This document shows, one piece after another, positions 27,959 to 36,769 of a stretch of DNA of 64,000 nt (its first letter is position 1; each line of letters opens with the position of its first letter). The notes under the pieces are model-generated. The model ran no database searches and was not told where the DNA came from. It saw only the letters and a list, made by a program, of their open reading frames with translations. Both the position numbers and the translations under genes were made by a program. Location: assembly GCF_016899755.1 (NCBI RefSeq), contig NZ_JACJJC010000006.1:91246-155245 (forward strand), written 5' to 3'. Source of the stretch: Sutterella massiliensis. GTDB lineage: Bacteria > Pseudomonadota > Gammaproteobacteria > Burkholderiales > Burkholderiaceae_F.

Positions 27959-28651
27959 ATGCGTCTCGGCACCCGTCTTTGCGTCGCACTCGCTCTCTTT
28001 GGCATTGCCGCTTCGGCTCAGTGCGGCGGACTTTCCGTTTCCAACACGCGACTCATCATGCAGGATGGGCAAACGAGCGCGTCGACCGTGTTTGCCAACG
28101 ATTCGAATACGCAGTTCCTCACGCGCGCCTGGATTGAAAATGCGGCAGGCATCAAAAACGAAGACTTCATCGTGACGCCCCCCGTGGCATTTTCTCCGCC
28201 AGGGAAACACATGCGGCTACAGGTGGCGCTTCTTCACCCGGAAAACTATCCGAGCGACAAAGAGTCGCTCTTTTATCTGCGTACGAACTCCGTTCCGGGG
28301 AGCTATGCCAAAGACAGCAACTCGCTGCAGATCGAATACGGCCTGCGCGTCAAAGTTTTCTACCGGCCGGCGAACCTTGAAGGCAACATGGTCGACGCGA
28401 TCAAGGAACTCGGCTGGCGGGTTGAGGGCGGCAGGCTCCTGGCAGAAAACAAATCAAACTTCAATGTGACGGTCGCCGCCTACAGCATCAACGGCAAAAC
28501 CAAGCAGCTCGACGACTGCGTCATCGCCCCGGGCCACACGCTTCAACTGAAGCTCCCGTCAAACACACCCGATACGTTTTCGCTCATCTGGGGCTGCATA
28601 GACGACTACGGTACAGTCGTCCACGGCGAAACCGACTTAAAAAAGCACTGA
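27959..28651 (+). CDS. Periplasmic fimbrial chaperone (PapD-like), first copy
   Basis: The 230-residue protein has a signal peptide ending near residue 22 and the two-domain immunoglobulin fold of PapD-type chaperones. The arginine in SNTRLIMQ and the lysine in LRVKVFYRP correspond to the conserved pair that anchors the pilin C-terminus. It caps pilins in the periplasm and delivers them to the usher. The second chaperone starts 14 bases after its stop. The ribosome-binding site before the ATG is weak. A C7 run lies at 27925-27931 in the leader, too short to call a switch. Confidence 0.88.
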   Translation: MRLGTRLCVALALFGIAASAQCGGLSVSNTRLIMQDGQTSASTVFANDSNTQFLTRAWIENAAGIKNEDFIVTPPVAFSPPGKHMRLQVALLHPENYPSDKESLFYLRTNSVPGSYAKDSNSLQIEYGLRVKVFYRPANLEGNMVDAIKELGWRVEGGRLLAENKSNFNVTVAAYSINGKTKQLDDCVIAPGHTLQLKLPSNTPDTFSLIWGCIDDYGTVVHGETDLKKH

Positions 28652-28665
28652 CGGCCGGAGCGCAC

Positions 28666-29511
28666 ATGAAAAATGGTTCGTTTTTTGCCCATGCTCATGC
28701 CGCTGCACGCCCTTTTGCCGCCGGCTTGACATTCGTTGTCGTCACCGCTTTCTCCGCTTCGGCCGCCGGAACGAGCGACAACGCACCGTCTTCCGTTGCA
28801 GCGCCCGTTCGCATTTTGTCTTCTCGCGTTGTTTTTAACGAACAAGATCACGCCGCGTCGCTTTCGATCGAAAACAACAGCGATGCACCGCTTCTCGTAT
28901 CGGCGAGCGTGTCGCCCTTCGCGGGCGTCGGACTTGTCAGTGAAGCGACCGAAGACTTTATGGTTTCGCCCGGCATCAAGCTCGTTCGACCGGGCGAAAT
29001 CCGTCCGTTTCGAATCATTCGCCTCCGAGAGGATCTCCCCAAAGACGAGGAGAGCCTCTACATCGTGAATCTGCGACTCTTGCCGGGTGAAGCTTCGCAA
29101 AACACGTCAAGCCAGCAATCCGAAACTCAACAAGAAAAAGCGCGCATCAACGTGAGCTTCCTCGGAAGCGTCAAGCTCTTCTGGCGACCTGACGCGATTG
29201 CGAACGCCTTCGGCAGCGAAGAAGCCCGCTCGCGCATGCAGGCGCGGTGCGAGGGCGACGCCATCACGCTCGTCAACCCCTCGCCCTACTGGTGCACGGT
29301 GAGCTCGCTCAAAACGCCGTCAAGCCGGGCGAAAGCTCCGCACGAACACATTCGCACCGAGCTCTTTCCCATGATCGAGCCTCACGGAACGCTCACGATG
29401 CCTCTCGATCATTCGGAGCGTTGTCCCAAAACACTCGACTTTTCGTTGATCGGCGAGAACGGCCGGGTAACCGCACCAAGAACCCTGGATGTGGAAAAGG
29501 GAATGCCGTGA
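28666..29511 (+). CDS. Periplasmic fimbrial chaperone (PapD-like), second copy
   Basis: This 281-residue paralogue has a long signal region (about 34 residues) and a chaperone N-domain. SSRVVFNEQDHAASLSIEN carries the conserved arginine and GSVKLFWRPD the conserved lysine. It diverges well from the first copy, so the two probably serve different subunits, for example major pilin and tip protein. It sits between the first chaperone and the usher, closely spaced on both sides. The C-terminal domain has an extra loop with SSRAKAPHEH. The family assignment is sure; the division of labour is inferred. Confidence 0.85.
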   Translation: MKNGSFFAHAHAAARPFAAGLTFVVVTAFSASAAGTSDNAPSSVAAPVRILSSRVVFNEQDHAASLSIENNSDAPLLVSASVSPFAGVGLVSEATEDFMVSPGIKLVRPGEIRPFRIIRLREDLPKDEESLYIVNLRLLPGEASQNTSSQQSETQQEKARINVSFLGSVKLFWRPDAIANAFGSEEARSRMQARCEGDAITLVNPSPYWCTVSSLKTPSSRAKAPHEHIRTELFPMIEPHGTLTMPLDHSERCPKTLDFSLIGENGRVTAPRTLDVEKGMP

Positions 29512-29545
29512 AGCGCGACGGCTCGAAAAAGTACGAAAGATTTGA

Positions 29546-32530
29546 ATGAAAAAGGCCGCAAAACTGAAAAGCCTTAAGAAGAAGGAAGCGAAGCCAAGAA
29601 GAGTGCTCCGCGCCGATCTTCTTCAAGCACGCACGCCGCTCGCGATCTTCTGTGCGTCAATGCTCGCCGTACCGCTGTCTGCGGCCGAGTCTGCCACATC
29701 GGACATCGCTCCGGATCAGGGAACCGATGCGACGCACCAGTCTGCCGACCGCAGGAACGAAGCCATTCGCAGCACATTCAGCCCTAGCGCACTTCGCGAC
29801 ATCTTTGGCGACGACGCGGCAAACGTTGACTTCGCTCGATTGATTGAAGACGCCGACATCGGTCGACGTCAATACGACCTTTTCGTCAACAACCGCTTTC
29901 TTATTCACCAGAATGTCGAAATCTACCGCAAGCCCGACAGCTCACTAGGCATTCGCTTTCCTGCGATGGTGCTCCTTGTTCAACCGCTTCTTTTCGACGA
30001 ATTGCCGGAACTCAAAAAGAAGCGGCCGCTCGACATGATTGAGGATATCGACGCGCTTGTTCCGGGCGCTTCGGTCACGTTTGATACAGTGAATCTTCGC
30101 GCCGACATCACCGTGCCGCGCAGCTGGTACTCGAGCTTCGGAATACAGGACGACATTGCACCACCGCCCCGCTGGACATACGGCGTACCCGCTGCCGTTC
30201 TCAACTACCGCGGCAGCGCCGACTGGGAGCGCTACGACGGCGTGCGCCGCACGCATGCGTACCTCGGCCTTGATGCACGGCTTAATTTCAACGAATGGCG
30301 CCTATACGCGAACGGGGCATTTTCGGCCGACGGTGGCGAAACGAACGACACGGATTTTGATCGAGGAAGCGCCTACATCACGCGTGTATTTGGCGAGAGT
30401 CGAACGCGACTGCGCGCCGGCGAGATTTATACACAGTCGTTCTTTCAGGACGCGCTTCCGATTCTCGGGCTTGAGTTCTACGACGACGAATCAATGATGT
30501 CGACGATCGAGCGCGGTTACTCGCCTGTTGTCTCCGGCATCGCGCAGACGGCCGCGCGCGTCACGGTTCGGCAATTCGGCCGCATCGTTTATGAGCGCAA
30601 CGTCGAGCCTGGCGCGTTCTCCTTTGAGAACCTTCCGGGCCTCACTTCAGGGACCGATCTCGAAGTGACAGTACTCGAGCAAAACGGGCGCGAGCGCCGG
30701 TTCATCGTGCCATACAACCAGACGGCGCTGCAGCTGCGAGCCGGCCGCGTACACTACTCTGCCGCCCTCGGGCGTTGGCGCGGAACTGCCGAGAGTATGG
30801 GCGAAAAGCCCTTTGTGGCCGCTGCCGGGCTCGGCTACGGGCTCCCCTGGGATGTGACGGTTTTCGGCGCTTTCCAGGCGAGCGAAAACTACTTCAACGG
30901 CACCGCTGGTACCGCAGCCAATCTCGGCCTGCTCGGCGCGGCGTCGCTGCAGTTCGAAAACGCCAGCTACAAGCTCGATCGCAACAACGCAGAGCGCACG
31001 TCGGGCTCGCGCATTGCGCTTGAGTGGCAAAAGCATTTTGCTTCGACGGGCGCGTATCTTTCCGCCGACTGGCGCCGTTACACAGCGGGACGCTACCTGT
31101 CGCTGTCGGAAACCTTGGCCGAGCGCGACTCCGACGAATGGCTTTACTCCAACTATGGGGGTGACCTCAAGGACGAGCTCACGCTTTCACTCTCGCAGCC
31201 GCTTGGACAGTGGGGAAACTGGAATCTGAGCGGATCGCTCTTTCGCTACGAAGACGATCGGCGCCGCGAAAGTCTCATGACGTCGCTCACGACCGACTGG
31301 AACGGCATCAGCATCGCGCTTTCGCTTCAGCACGACCGTAATCGACTTGCGGGCGGGGAAAACGAACGCGAAAGCATTCTTTACCTCAATCTCTCAGCGC
31401 CGCTCTCGCTGCTTTTCGGCTACGAAGCGACATCGCAGTACGCGAATTTGAGCGTGCAGCGTACCGACAGTGGATCATTTACCGCGACCGAAGGCATAAG
31501 CGGCTCCTTCGGCGAAAACCAACTTTGGAGCTACGCACTCTCAAGTTCGCAAGGCCAGGATCTTTCGGTCGTGAACGCCACGCTCTCACACGATACGGGG
31601 CGAGGCCGCTGGATGCTATCGGCTTCGCGCACCCACGACTCAACGCGCCTATCGGCCAACATCGACGGCAGTCTCATCGCCGCCGAAGGCGAGCTCATCC
31701 CTGCACAGACGCTCACGGGCGCCACAGCGCTTCTCAAAGTGGAGCACGCCCCCGATGCCAGGCCTGAAACCTATGCCGTTACCGCCAAGAGTGGTGACTG
31801 GCTCGTCGTCACAGGCCTCAACAACTACCGCATCAACGATATTTCAATCGACCCGAACTCAATTCCGCCAAATGTGCTTATGCCGATCTACCGGCGAAAT
31901 CTCGTTCCCGCCGATGATGCAGTACTTGCCGTGCTATTTGAAACCATGAAGGGGCATCAGCTCGTCGTGGAGGTAAGAGACGTTTCCGGCGGGAAACTGC
32001 CTTTCGGCGCCGTTGCTCGTCTCCTGGCACATAAGAGCATCTCCACTATGGATACGGTCTTAAACGAACGCTCGCGCGCCTATTTCGGCGCCGCCCCCGA
32101 AACGGGCGTGATCGAAGTGATCTGGTCGGAAAACGACGTACGCCGCACCTGCTGGGCACCCTATTCGCTCAAAAAAGCGCTTGCCGAAAAACCGGACGCA
32201 CGCATCGTGCGCGAAACCGTCGTCTGCCACTTTTCTTCAGAACTGCAGGCTAAGGAAAGCTCAACCGACCGTACGCAAAACCGCACGAGCGCCGAGAACA
32301 CCGCAAACGAGATGACCGAAAGCGATAAACCGAGCGACAGCACGGCTGCACCCACCCCCCGACCAGCAAAAACTGCGGTCGCCGAAAAGCTCGCGGTGTC
32401 GTTGCCCGAGAAGACGCCGGGAGAAACGCCCGTCCGTGACGCAGCGACTGCGGCTGATAACCCCGAACATGGTCAAACGAGTTATCCGGAAAGCGACGAC
32501 TACAGTCCCTGGTTCCAAATTCTCCCGTGA
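29546..32530 (+). CDS. Outer membrane fimbrial usher
   Basis: The 994-residue protein has a long basic N-terminus before the signal core (LAIFCASMLAVPLSAAES). An usher N-domain, a long beta-barrel region with a plug-like middle (AARVTVRQFGRIVYERNVEP and following) and C-terminal periplasmic domains follow. It assembles and secretes the fimbria using subunits from the two chaperones. The last 90 or so residues after about position 900 form a Ser/Thr/Pro/Ala/Glu-rich tail not expected in FimD or PapC. The tip-protein gene starts 16 bases after the stop. No strong ribosome-binding site is visible; GAAAGA precedes the ATG. Confidence 0.9.
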   Translation: MKKAAKLKSLKKKEAKPRRVLRADLLQARTPLAIFCASMLAVPLSAAESATSDIAPDQGTDATHQSADRRNEAIRSTFSPSALRDIFGDDAANVDFARLIEDADIGRRQYDLFVNNRFLIHQNVEIYRKPDSSLGIRFPAMVLLVQPLLFDELPELKKKRPLDMIEDIDALVPGASVTFDTVNLRADITVPRSWYSSFGIQDDIAPPPRWTYGVPAAVLNYRGSADWERYDGVRRTHAYLGLDARLNFNEWRLYANGAFSADGGETNDTDFDRGSAYITRVFGESRTRLRAGEIYTQSFFQDALPILGLEFYDDESMMSTIERGYSPVVSGIAQTAARVTVRQFGRIVYERNVEPGAFSFENLPGLTSGTDLEVTVLEQNGRERRFIVPYNQTALQLRAGRVHYSAALGRWRGTAESMGEKPFVAAAGLGYGLPWDVTVFGAFQASENYFNGTAGTAANLGLLGAASLQFENASYKLDRNNAERTSGSRIALEWQKHFASTGAYLSADWRRYTAGRYLSLSETLAERDSDEWLYSNYGGDLKDELTLSLSQPLGQWGNWNLSGSLFRYEDDRRRESLMTSLTTDWNGISIALSLQHDRNRLAGGENERESILYLNLSAPLSLLFGYEATSQYANLSVQRTDSGSFTATEGISGSFGENQLWSYALSSSQGQDLSVVNATLSHDTGRGRWMLSASRTHDSTRLSANIDGSLIAAEGELIPAQTLTGATALLKVEHAPDARPETYAVTAKSGDWLVVTGLNNYRINDISIDPNSIPPNVLMPIYRRNLVPADDAVLAVLFETMKGHQLVVEVRDVSGGKLPFGAVARLLAHKSISTMDTVLNERSRAYFGAAPETGVIEVIWSENDVRRTCWAPYSLKKALAEKPDARIVRETVVCHFSSELQAKESSTDRTQNRTSAENTANEMTESDKPSDSTAAPTPRPAKTAVAEKLAVSLPEKTPGETPVRDAATAADNPEHGQTSYPESDDYSPWFQILP

Positions 32531-32546
32531 GTTTAGTGAGTCCGAT

Positions 32547-33716
32547 ATGCAAAACACGCCGATCATGCACAAAGCACAGAATAAGCGAGCGAAGACCGCT
32601 GCCCCGCCGCTCCGGGTTGCCTTCGGGTGCGTCTTTGCACTCGCCGCTTCACTGTCCGCGGGTGCTGCCGAAGCCGTCTCGAGCGACCTCTACCGCATCG
32701 ACCTCGCGCGCACAAACGAAGCGGCGTCGCGCTTTGGCGAAGGCATACTGGCCTATGCGCCGCCCGTATCGGCTTCGGCAGAAGACTATGTCTTCGAGTA
32801 CCACGCGCCCGAGGGACAACCCCCCGACCTTATCGGCCTCACGATTGTCAACGAATCGACAGGCCGCCCGATTTCCGCTCTACCCTTCTCGATTGGCAAT
32901 GGTTTGGCCGTCGGTCTCACGGGTACGTTGACGTATCGGATGTTTGGTCGCGAGTACCGGTGGACGAACAACAATCCGCGCGCAGCGGGTACGGTCGGAC
33001 AGCTGCCGGCGGCCGAACTCGGCGCCGCACTAACGCTCGGACCAGCTGTGCCAGTACCTGAAAACGCCTCCGAGGACATTCTGGCATCTCTCTCAAACCC
33101 TGCGAATCTCTCGGGCGAGAACCTGCGCGTGTGGCTCATCTGCACGCAAAAGCCCTGCCGCGTTTCGGGCACGAGCTTTATTTACCCGGCTCTTAAACTA
33201 GCCCTTTCGAGCGGTCTGCGAGGCGAGCGGTCTCACACGCGTCCGAGCGACCTTTACCTCACGCGCAGCGGGACCGCCACAATTTCAAGCAGCTGCACGC
33301 TCTCGGTCGACCCACAGACCATTCGCTTCGGTAATGTTCGGGCGCGCCGCAGCAAGGGCCCGCTCGACCTCTCGCGCTCGAGCACCGTCTCGATCGCCTG
33401 TCGAAACGGAGGATCGTCTCCCGTCGCGATTTCGATCGATCCGGCTCACCTCTACTACGAAGGAAACCGTAAATTCGCAGCCTTCACGCACGAGAACGGC
33501 ACCCGATTCAGAGGCATCGGTCTTGTCTATGCCTTCGATCGCGCGAATCTCGTCTGCAGCGGTCAAACGCCCGACTGGCGCACACGCCACCCGTTCGGCT
33601 CGCTCAACAACGGAAAACTCTCGCAACCGGTCTACTGGGGTCTTTGCCAGCTCGAACCCGACACGGATACGGGCGCCTTCTCAACGACGGCAACGCTTCG
33701 CTTCTGGGTGAATTGA
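32547..33716 (+). CDS. Fimbrial tip protein or adhesin
   Basis: The 389-residue protein (ATG at 32547, preceded by AGTGAG) has a signal peptide after a basic N-region, ending near ASLSAGAAEA. The N-terminal part is unfamiliar and would be the receptor-binding or adaptor domain. The C-terminal half is pilin-like: SSSCTLSVDPQTIRFGNVRA with a paired Cys in VSIACRNG, ending ATLRFWVN, a donor-strand-type terminus. Two-domain architecture and last position in the operon are typical of tip adhesins. The ligand is unknown. Upstream in-frame codons that overlap the usher were rejected as the start. Confidence 0.78.
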   Translation: MQNTPIMHKAQNKRAKTAAPPLRVAFGCVFALAASLSAGAAEAVSSDLYRIDLARTNEAASRFGEGILAYAPPVSASAEDYVFEYHAPEGQPPDLIGLTIVNESTGRPISALPFSIGNGLAVGLTGTLTYRMFGREYRWTNNNPRAAGTVGQLPAAELGAALTLGPAVPVPENASEDILASLSNPANLSGENLRVWLICTQKPCRVSGTSFIYPALKLALSSGLRGERSHTRPSDLYLTRSGTATISSSCTLSVDPQTIRFGNVRARRSKGPLDLSRSSTVSIACRNGGSSPVAISIDPAHLYYEGNRKFAAFTHENGTRFRGIGLVYAFDRANLVCSGQTPDWRTRHPFGSLNNGKLSQPVYWGLCQLEPDTDTGAFSTTATLRFWVN

Positions 33717-33745
33717 CGGTCGTCCCGACCGCCTGCTCTCACAAT

Positions 33746-35284
33746 TCAGTCCTTAGGACGAATGTCGGAAAGCCGCCAGCCGAAAAGACTGATGACGGCA
33801 AAGTAAAGGAGCGCGGCCGCTGCCACCATGCCGAGGACGCCTGCGGCGCGAACGGTCCATGTCATCGTCGACCAGTCGAGTCCGCGCTGCCCGAACCAGA
33901 GCGCCGCCCCCATGACGGCACTCCCGGCCAATACGCGCAGGAGATACCGCCCCCAGCCCGAAAGCGGCGAATAGATCCCGCGCCGGCGCAGGAGCACGAG
34001 AAGCGTCGCCGCATTGACGCAGCTGCCGAGCCCCACGGAGAGCGCGAGCCCTGCGTGCGAAAAGAGCGGCACGGCGACGAGGTTCACGAGCTGCACGACA
34101 ACGAGACTCAGAAACGCAACCTTGACGGGCGTACGGATGTCTTTTCGCGCATAAAAAGCAGGCGCGACGATCTTGAGCGCAATGAGGCCAATGAGTCCCA
34201 CCGCATAGCCGACAACAGCTGCGCCCGTCTTCGCGACGTCGGCGGGCGTGAAGTTCTGCCCCTGAAAGAGAAAGGCGACAAGCGCATCGGCCGTGAGCCA
34301 CAAGCCGATGCTCGCCGGAACGCCGACAAGCATCACGAGCCGAAGCCCATGATCGAGAAGTCGGTTGTAGCGAACATCGTCCGACTTCGCATATGCCGCA
34401 GAGAGCCCAGGGAGAAGCACGGTGCCGAGCGCCGTACCGAGGAGCGCCGTCGGAAACTCCATCAGACGATCCGCATAGTTGAGCCACGTCACCGCGCCGT
34501 GCCCAAGGTGCGAAGCAATGTTGGTGTTGATGATGATCGAGAGCTGCGCGACACCGACGCCAAAGAGCGCCGGCACCATGAGCTTCATGACGCGCTTGAC
34601 GCCGTCGTCGGCAAAGCTCTCGCGAACGCCGCGCGGGCGAATGATGACGCCAAGTCGCGCGAGCGCAAGCACTTGCGTGCCGAGCTGCAGTACGCCCCCG
34701 ACGATCACGGCCGCAGCAAGCGCCCAGATGGGTTCGTCAAGATAAGGGGCCGCAAAGACCGTGAAGCCGATGAAGGAGATATTGAGCAGTACGGGAGTCG
34801 CAGCCGGAATTGCAAAATGCTTGAGCGTGTTGAGAATGGAAGCAGCGAGCGCCACGAGACTCATGAAGGCGATGTACGGGAACATGAAGCGCGTCAGCGC
34901 AGACGCCAAATCGAATGCCTCGGGATTCTCTGCAAGACCGCTCGCGATGAGCCACACAAGCACCGGGGCGACGAGCACCCCCAAAACGCTCGCGCCCAAA
35001 ACCGCAAGCCCGAGCACGGTGAATACATGGTCGATAAAACGTGCGCAGCGCTCGGGGGTCGCGTTCTCGCGCACATCCGAAAGCATCGGCACGAAGGCCT
35101 GCTGAAAAGCGCCTTCCGCAAAGAGCCGCCGCAGTATGTTGGGCAGTCGGAACGCCACATAAAACGCGTCGGTGGCGGCGCTTGCGCCGAAGTAGCGGGC
35201 AATGAGCATGTCGCGGATTACGCCTGTTATTCTCGACACGAGCGTCAGACCCGAGATGGTCGCAGCGGACTTAATGAGAGACAT
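33746..35284 (-). CDS. murJ: Lipid II flippase MurJ
   Basis: The 512-residue membrane protein has about 14 hydrophobic helices. The family start is conserved: SLIKSAATISGLTLVSRITG followed by VIRDMLIARYFGAS and FRLPNILRRLFAEGAF. It moves lipid-linked peptidoglycan precursor across the inner membrane. Convergent with the fimbrial operon, it lies divergently from rpsT, an arrangement seen in many proteobacteria. The ATG at 35284 begins the conserved N-terminus. Confidence 0.95.
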   Translation of the reverse strand: MSLIKSAATISGLTLVSRITGVIRDMLIARYFGASAATDAFYVAFRLPNILRRLFAEGAFQQAFVPMLSDVRENATPERCARFIDHVFTVLGLAVLGASVLGVLVAPVLVWLIASGLAENPEAFDLASALTRFMFPYIAFMSLVALAASILNTLKHFAIPAATPVLLNISFIGFTVFAAPYLDEPIWALAAAVIVGGVLQLGTQVLALARLGVIIRPRGVRESFADDGVKRVMKLMVPALFGVGVAQLSIIINTNIASHLGHGAVTWLNYADRLMEFPTALLGTALGTVLLPGLSAAYAKSDDVRYNRLLDHGLRLVMLVGVPASIGLWLTADALVAFLFQGQNFTPADVAKTGAAVVGYAVGLIGLIALKIVAPAFYARKDIRTPVKVAFLSLVVVQLVNLVAVPLFSHAGLALSVGLGSCVNAATLLVLLRRRGIYSPLSGWGRYLLRVLAGSAVMGAALWFGQRGLDWSTMTWTVRAAGVLGMVAAAALLYFAVISLFGWRLSDIRPKD

Positions 35285-35340
35285 CGTTCACCGTTGGGCA
35301 AAAAGGCGCGAAAAATATTGAAGAAAAATGGCTCAGCCGT

Positions 35341-35369
35341 TGTTGAGCGATTCGAAATTTGGTATAGTT
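35341..35369 (+). promoter_or_regulatory. Candidate rpsT promoter
   Basis: TTGTTG (35341-35346) and TATAGT (35364-35369) are separated by 17 bases. The predicted leader of about 170 bases would leave room for S20 autoregulation. Confidence 0.6.
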
Positions 35370-35545
35370 TAGGACTTTTCGAGGTCGCGCAATCGACGTC
35401 GACGGCCGCAGTACGCGGTTTGACGGCGCGACTCGAAACCAGATGAATAAATTACCGGCCGAGCCCACGCTCGCGATTGTTTGCAGCGGCGATCGGCACA
35501 GTAACTACTGATCGTCGACTGTTTTTAGGCAAGGACACTTAAAAA

Positions 35546-35809
35546 ATGGCTAATACCAAGCAAGCCCGCAAGCGCGCCCGCCAGACCGTTGCGCGCAACC
35601 TGCATCTCGCTTCCCAGCGCAGCCAGTACCGCACCGCCATCAAGAAGGTGCGCAAGCTCGTCGCCGCCGGCGACAAGGCCGCTGCTCAGGAAGCTTTCAA
35701 GACGGCTGAATCCGTGATCGACACGATGGCCCGCAAGCGCGTTCTCCACGGCAACGCCGCTGCCCGTCACAAGAGCCGCCTCGCGGCCTCGATCAAGGCT
35801 ATGGCCTAA
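35546..35809 (+). CDS. rpsT: 30S ribosomal protein S20
   Basis: The 87-residue basic protein has the standard S20 N-terminus [12 protein letters not shown] and ends [13 protein letters not shown]. It binds 16S rRNA early in 30S assembly. It is monocistronic, with a promoter candidate upstream and an intrinsic terminator downstream. The ATG is preceded by GGCAAGGACAC, which includes an AGGA. Confidence 0.97.
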   Translation: MANTKQARKRARQTVARNLHLASQRSQYRTAIKKVRKLVAAGDKAAAQEAFKTAESVIDTMARKRVLHGNAAARHKSRLAASIKAMA

Positions 35810-35873
35810 TTTTCGGTCTTTTGACCGATCGGGAGCGAAGCGCCTCGAAACGCTTCGCCTCTCGAACAAAAAG

Positions 35874-35909
35874 AGCCTCGTCTCCCGCACAAGGAGTCGA
35901 GGCTTTTTT
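35874..35909 (+). terminator. rpsT terminator
   Basis: AGCCTCG-T-CTCC pairs with GGAG-T-CGAGGCT around a 7-base loop, followed by six T (35904-35909). Confidence 0.88.
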
Positions 35910-36102
35910 CGTGCCCGCATTTTCGTACCCGCAGCCCGATCAATTCCTGCTTCGGTCCCCCAACATACGGGCAAAGACGGTACCCAAAGAAAGGCGGCAG
36001 CGCTTCAAGCCTCAAAGTCAATCGAACGCAAGCTCGAAGCGGCCCCAAAGCCCGGAAAACCGTCGACTCGGCAGGCACCTCATGGATAAAGGACAAATTG
36101 TA

Positions 36103-36618
36103 GACACTCGCCGCGCGCACGCCGAATGCCCCGTCACGGCGGTTCAGAGCGAATACCACATCATGTGGCGCGAACCGGAAACGTCGATCTTCCCGACCTC
36201 GAAGGAACTCGGCATCGGCTTCGTTCCTTACAGCCCGCTCAACCGCGGGTTCTTAGGCGGCGACATCAACGAGTACTCGCAGTTCGATCCCGCACACGAC
36301 ACCCGTCAGACGCTGCCGCGCTTCACGCCCGAAAACCTTCGCAAGAATTACCGCGTCGTTGAGGCGCTTCACCGGTTCGGGCGCACCCGCGGCATGACGG
36401 CCGCTCAGGTGGCGCTCGCCTGGCTCCTCGCCAAGGGCGACTTCATCGTCCCGATCCCGGGCACGACGAAGTTCTCGCATATGGAAGAAAACTTCCGTGC
36501 GGCCGACTTCACGGTGGCCGAAGCCGACTGGCAGGCGCTTGAAGCAGAAATCGACGCAATCGGCATCGCGGGCGACCGCTACCCCGCAGACGAGCAGGCG
36601 CAGGTTGAAAAGCGCTGA
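36103..36618 (+). pseudogene. Aldo/keto reductase remnant (C-terminal half only)
   Basis: From TRRAHAECPVTAVQSEYHIMW onward the translation matches the C-terminal half of AKR-family reductases, including ELGIGFVPYSPLNRGFL and VPIPGTTKFSHMEEN, where NADPH is bound. The N-terminal half that holds the catalytic Asp, Tyr and Lys is absent, and the upstream sequence is unrelated to the family. An ATG at 36082 (MDKGQIVDTRRAH) gives a 178-residue product that could not be an active enzyme. It therefore looks like a 5' deletion relic between rpsT and assT. The 3' end and terminator are intact. Confidence 0.8.
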
Positions 36619-36647
36619 GTTTCAATAAGGGAAGCCTCGCCAAACGC

Positions 36648-36690
36648 GCGAAGCCCGCGGCAGCTTCAACTGCTCGCGGGCTTCGCTTTT
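36648..36690 (+). terminator. Terminator after the aldo/keto reductase remnant
   Basis: A perfect 12-bp stem GCGAAGCCCGCG (36648-36659) pairs with 36675-36686, then TTTT. It may also stop transcription from assT on the other strand. Confidence 0.8.
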
Positions 36691-36769
36691 GTCGCGTCAA
36701 GCGGTCTCGGGCGAGAATCTTCAGTTCGAGTCTCTCATCACCCACACAACCGCATCAGCGCACGATCGA

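Noticed and set aside
33644..35446. A 600-codon plus-strand frame across murJ
   Set aside because: It is antisense to murJ, which has full-length conserved sequence; the plus frame is low-complexity and charged.
35821..36102. Treating the aldo/keto reductase as a full gene starting near the rpsT terminator
   Set aside because: The upstream codons cover the rpsT terminator and show no reductase sequence; homology begins only at about 36103.
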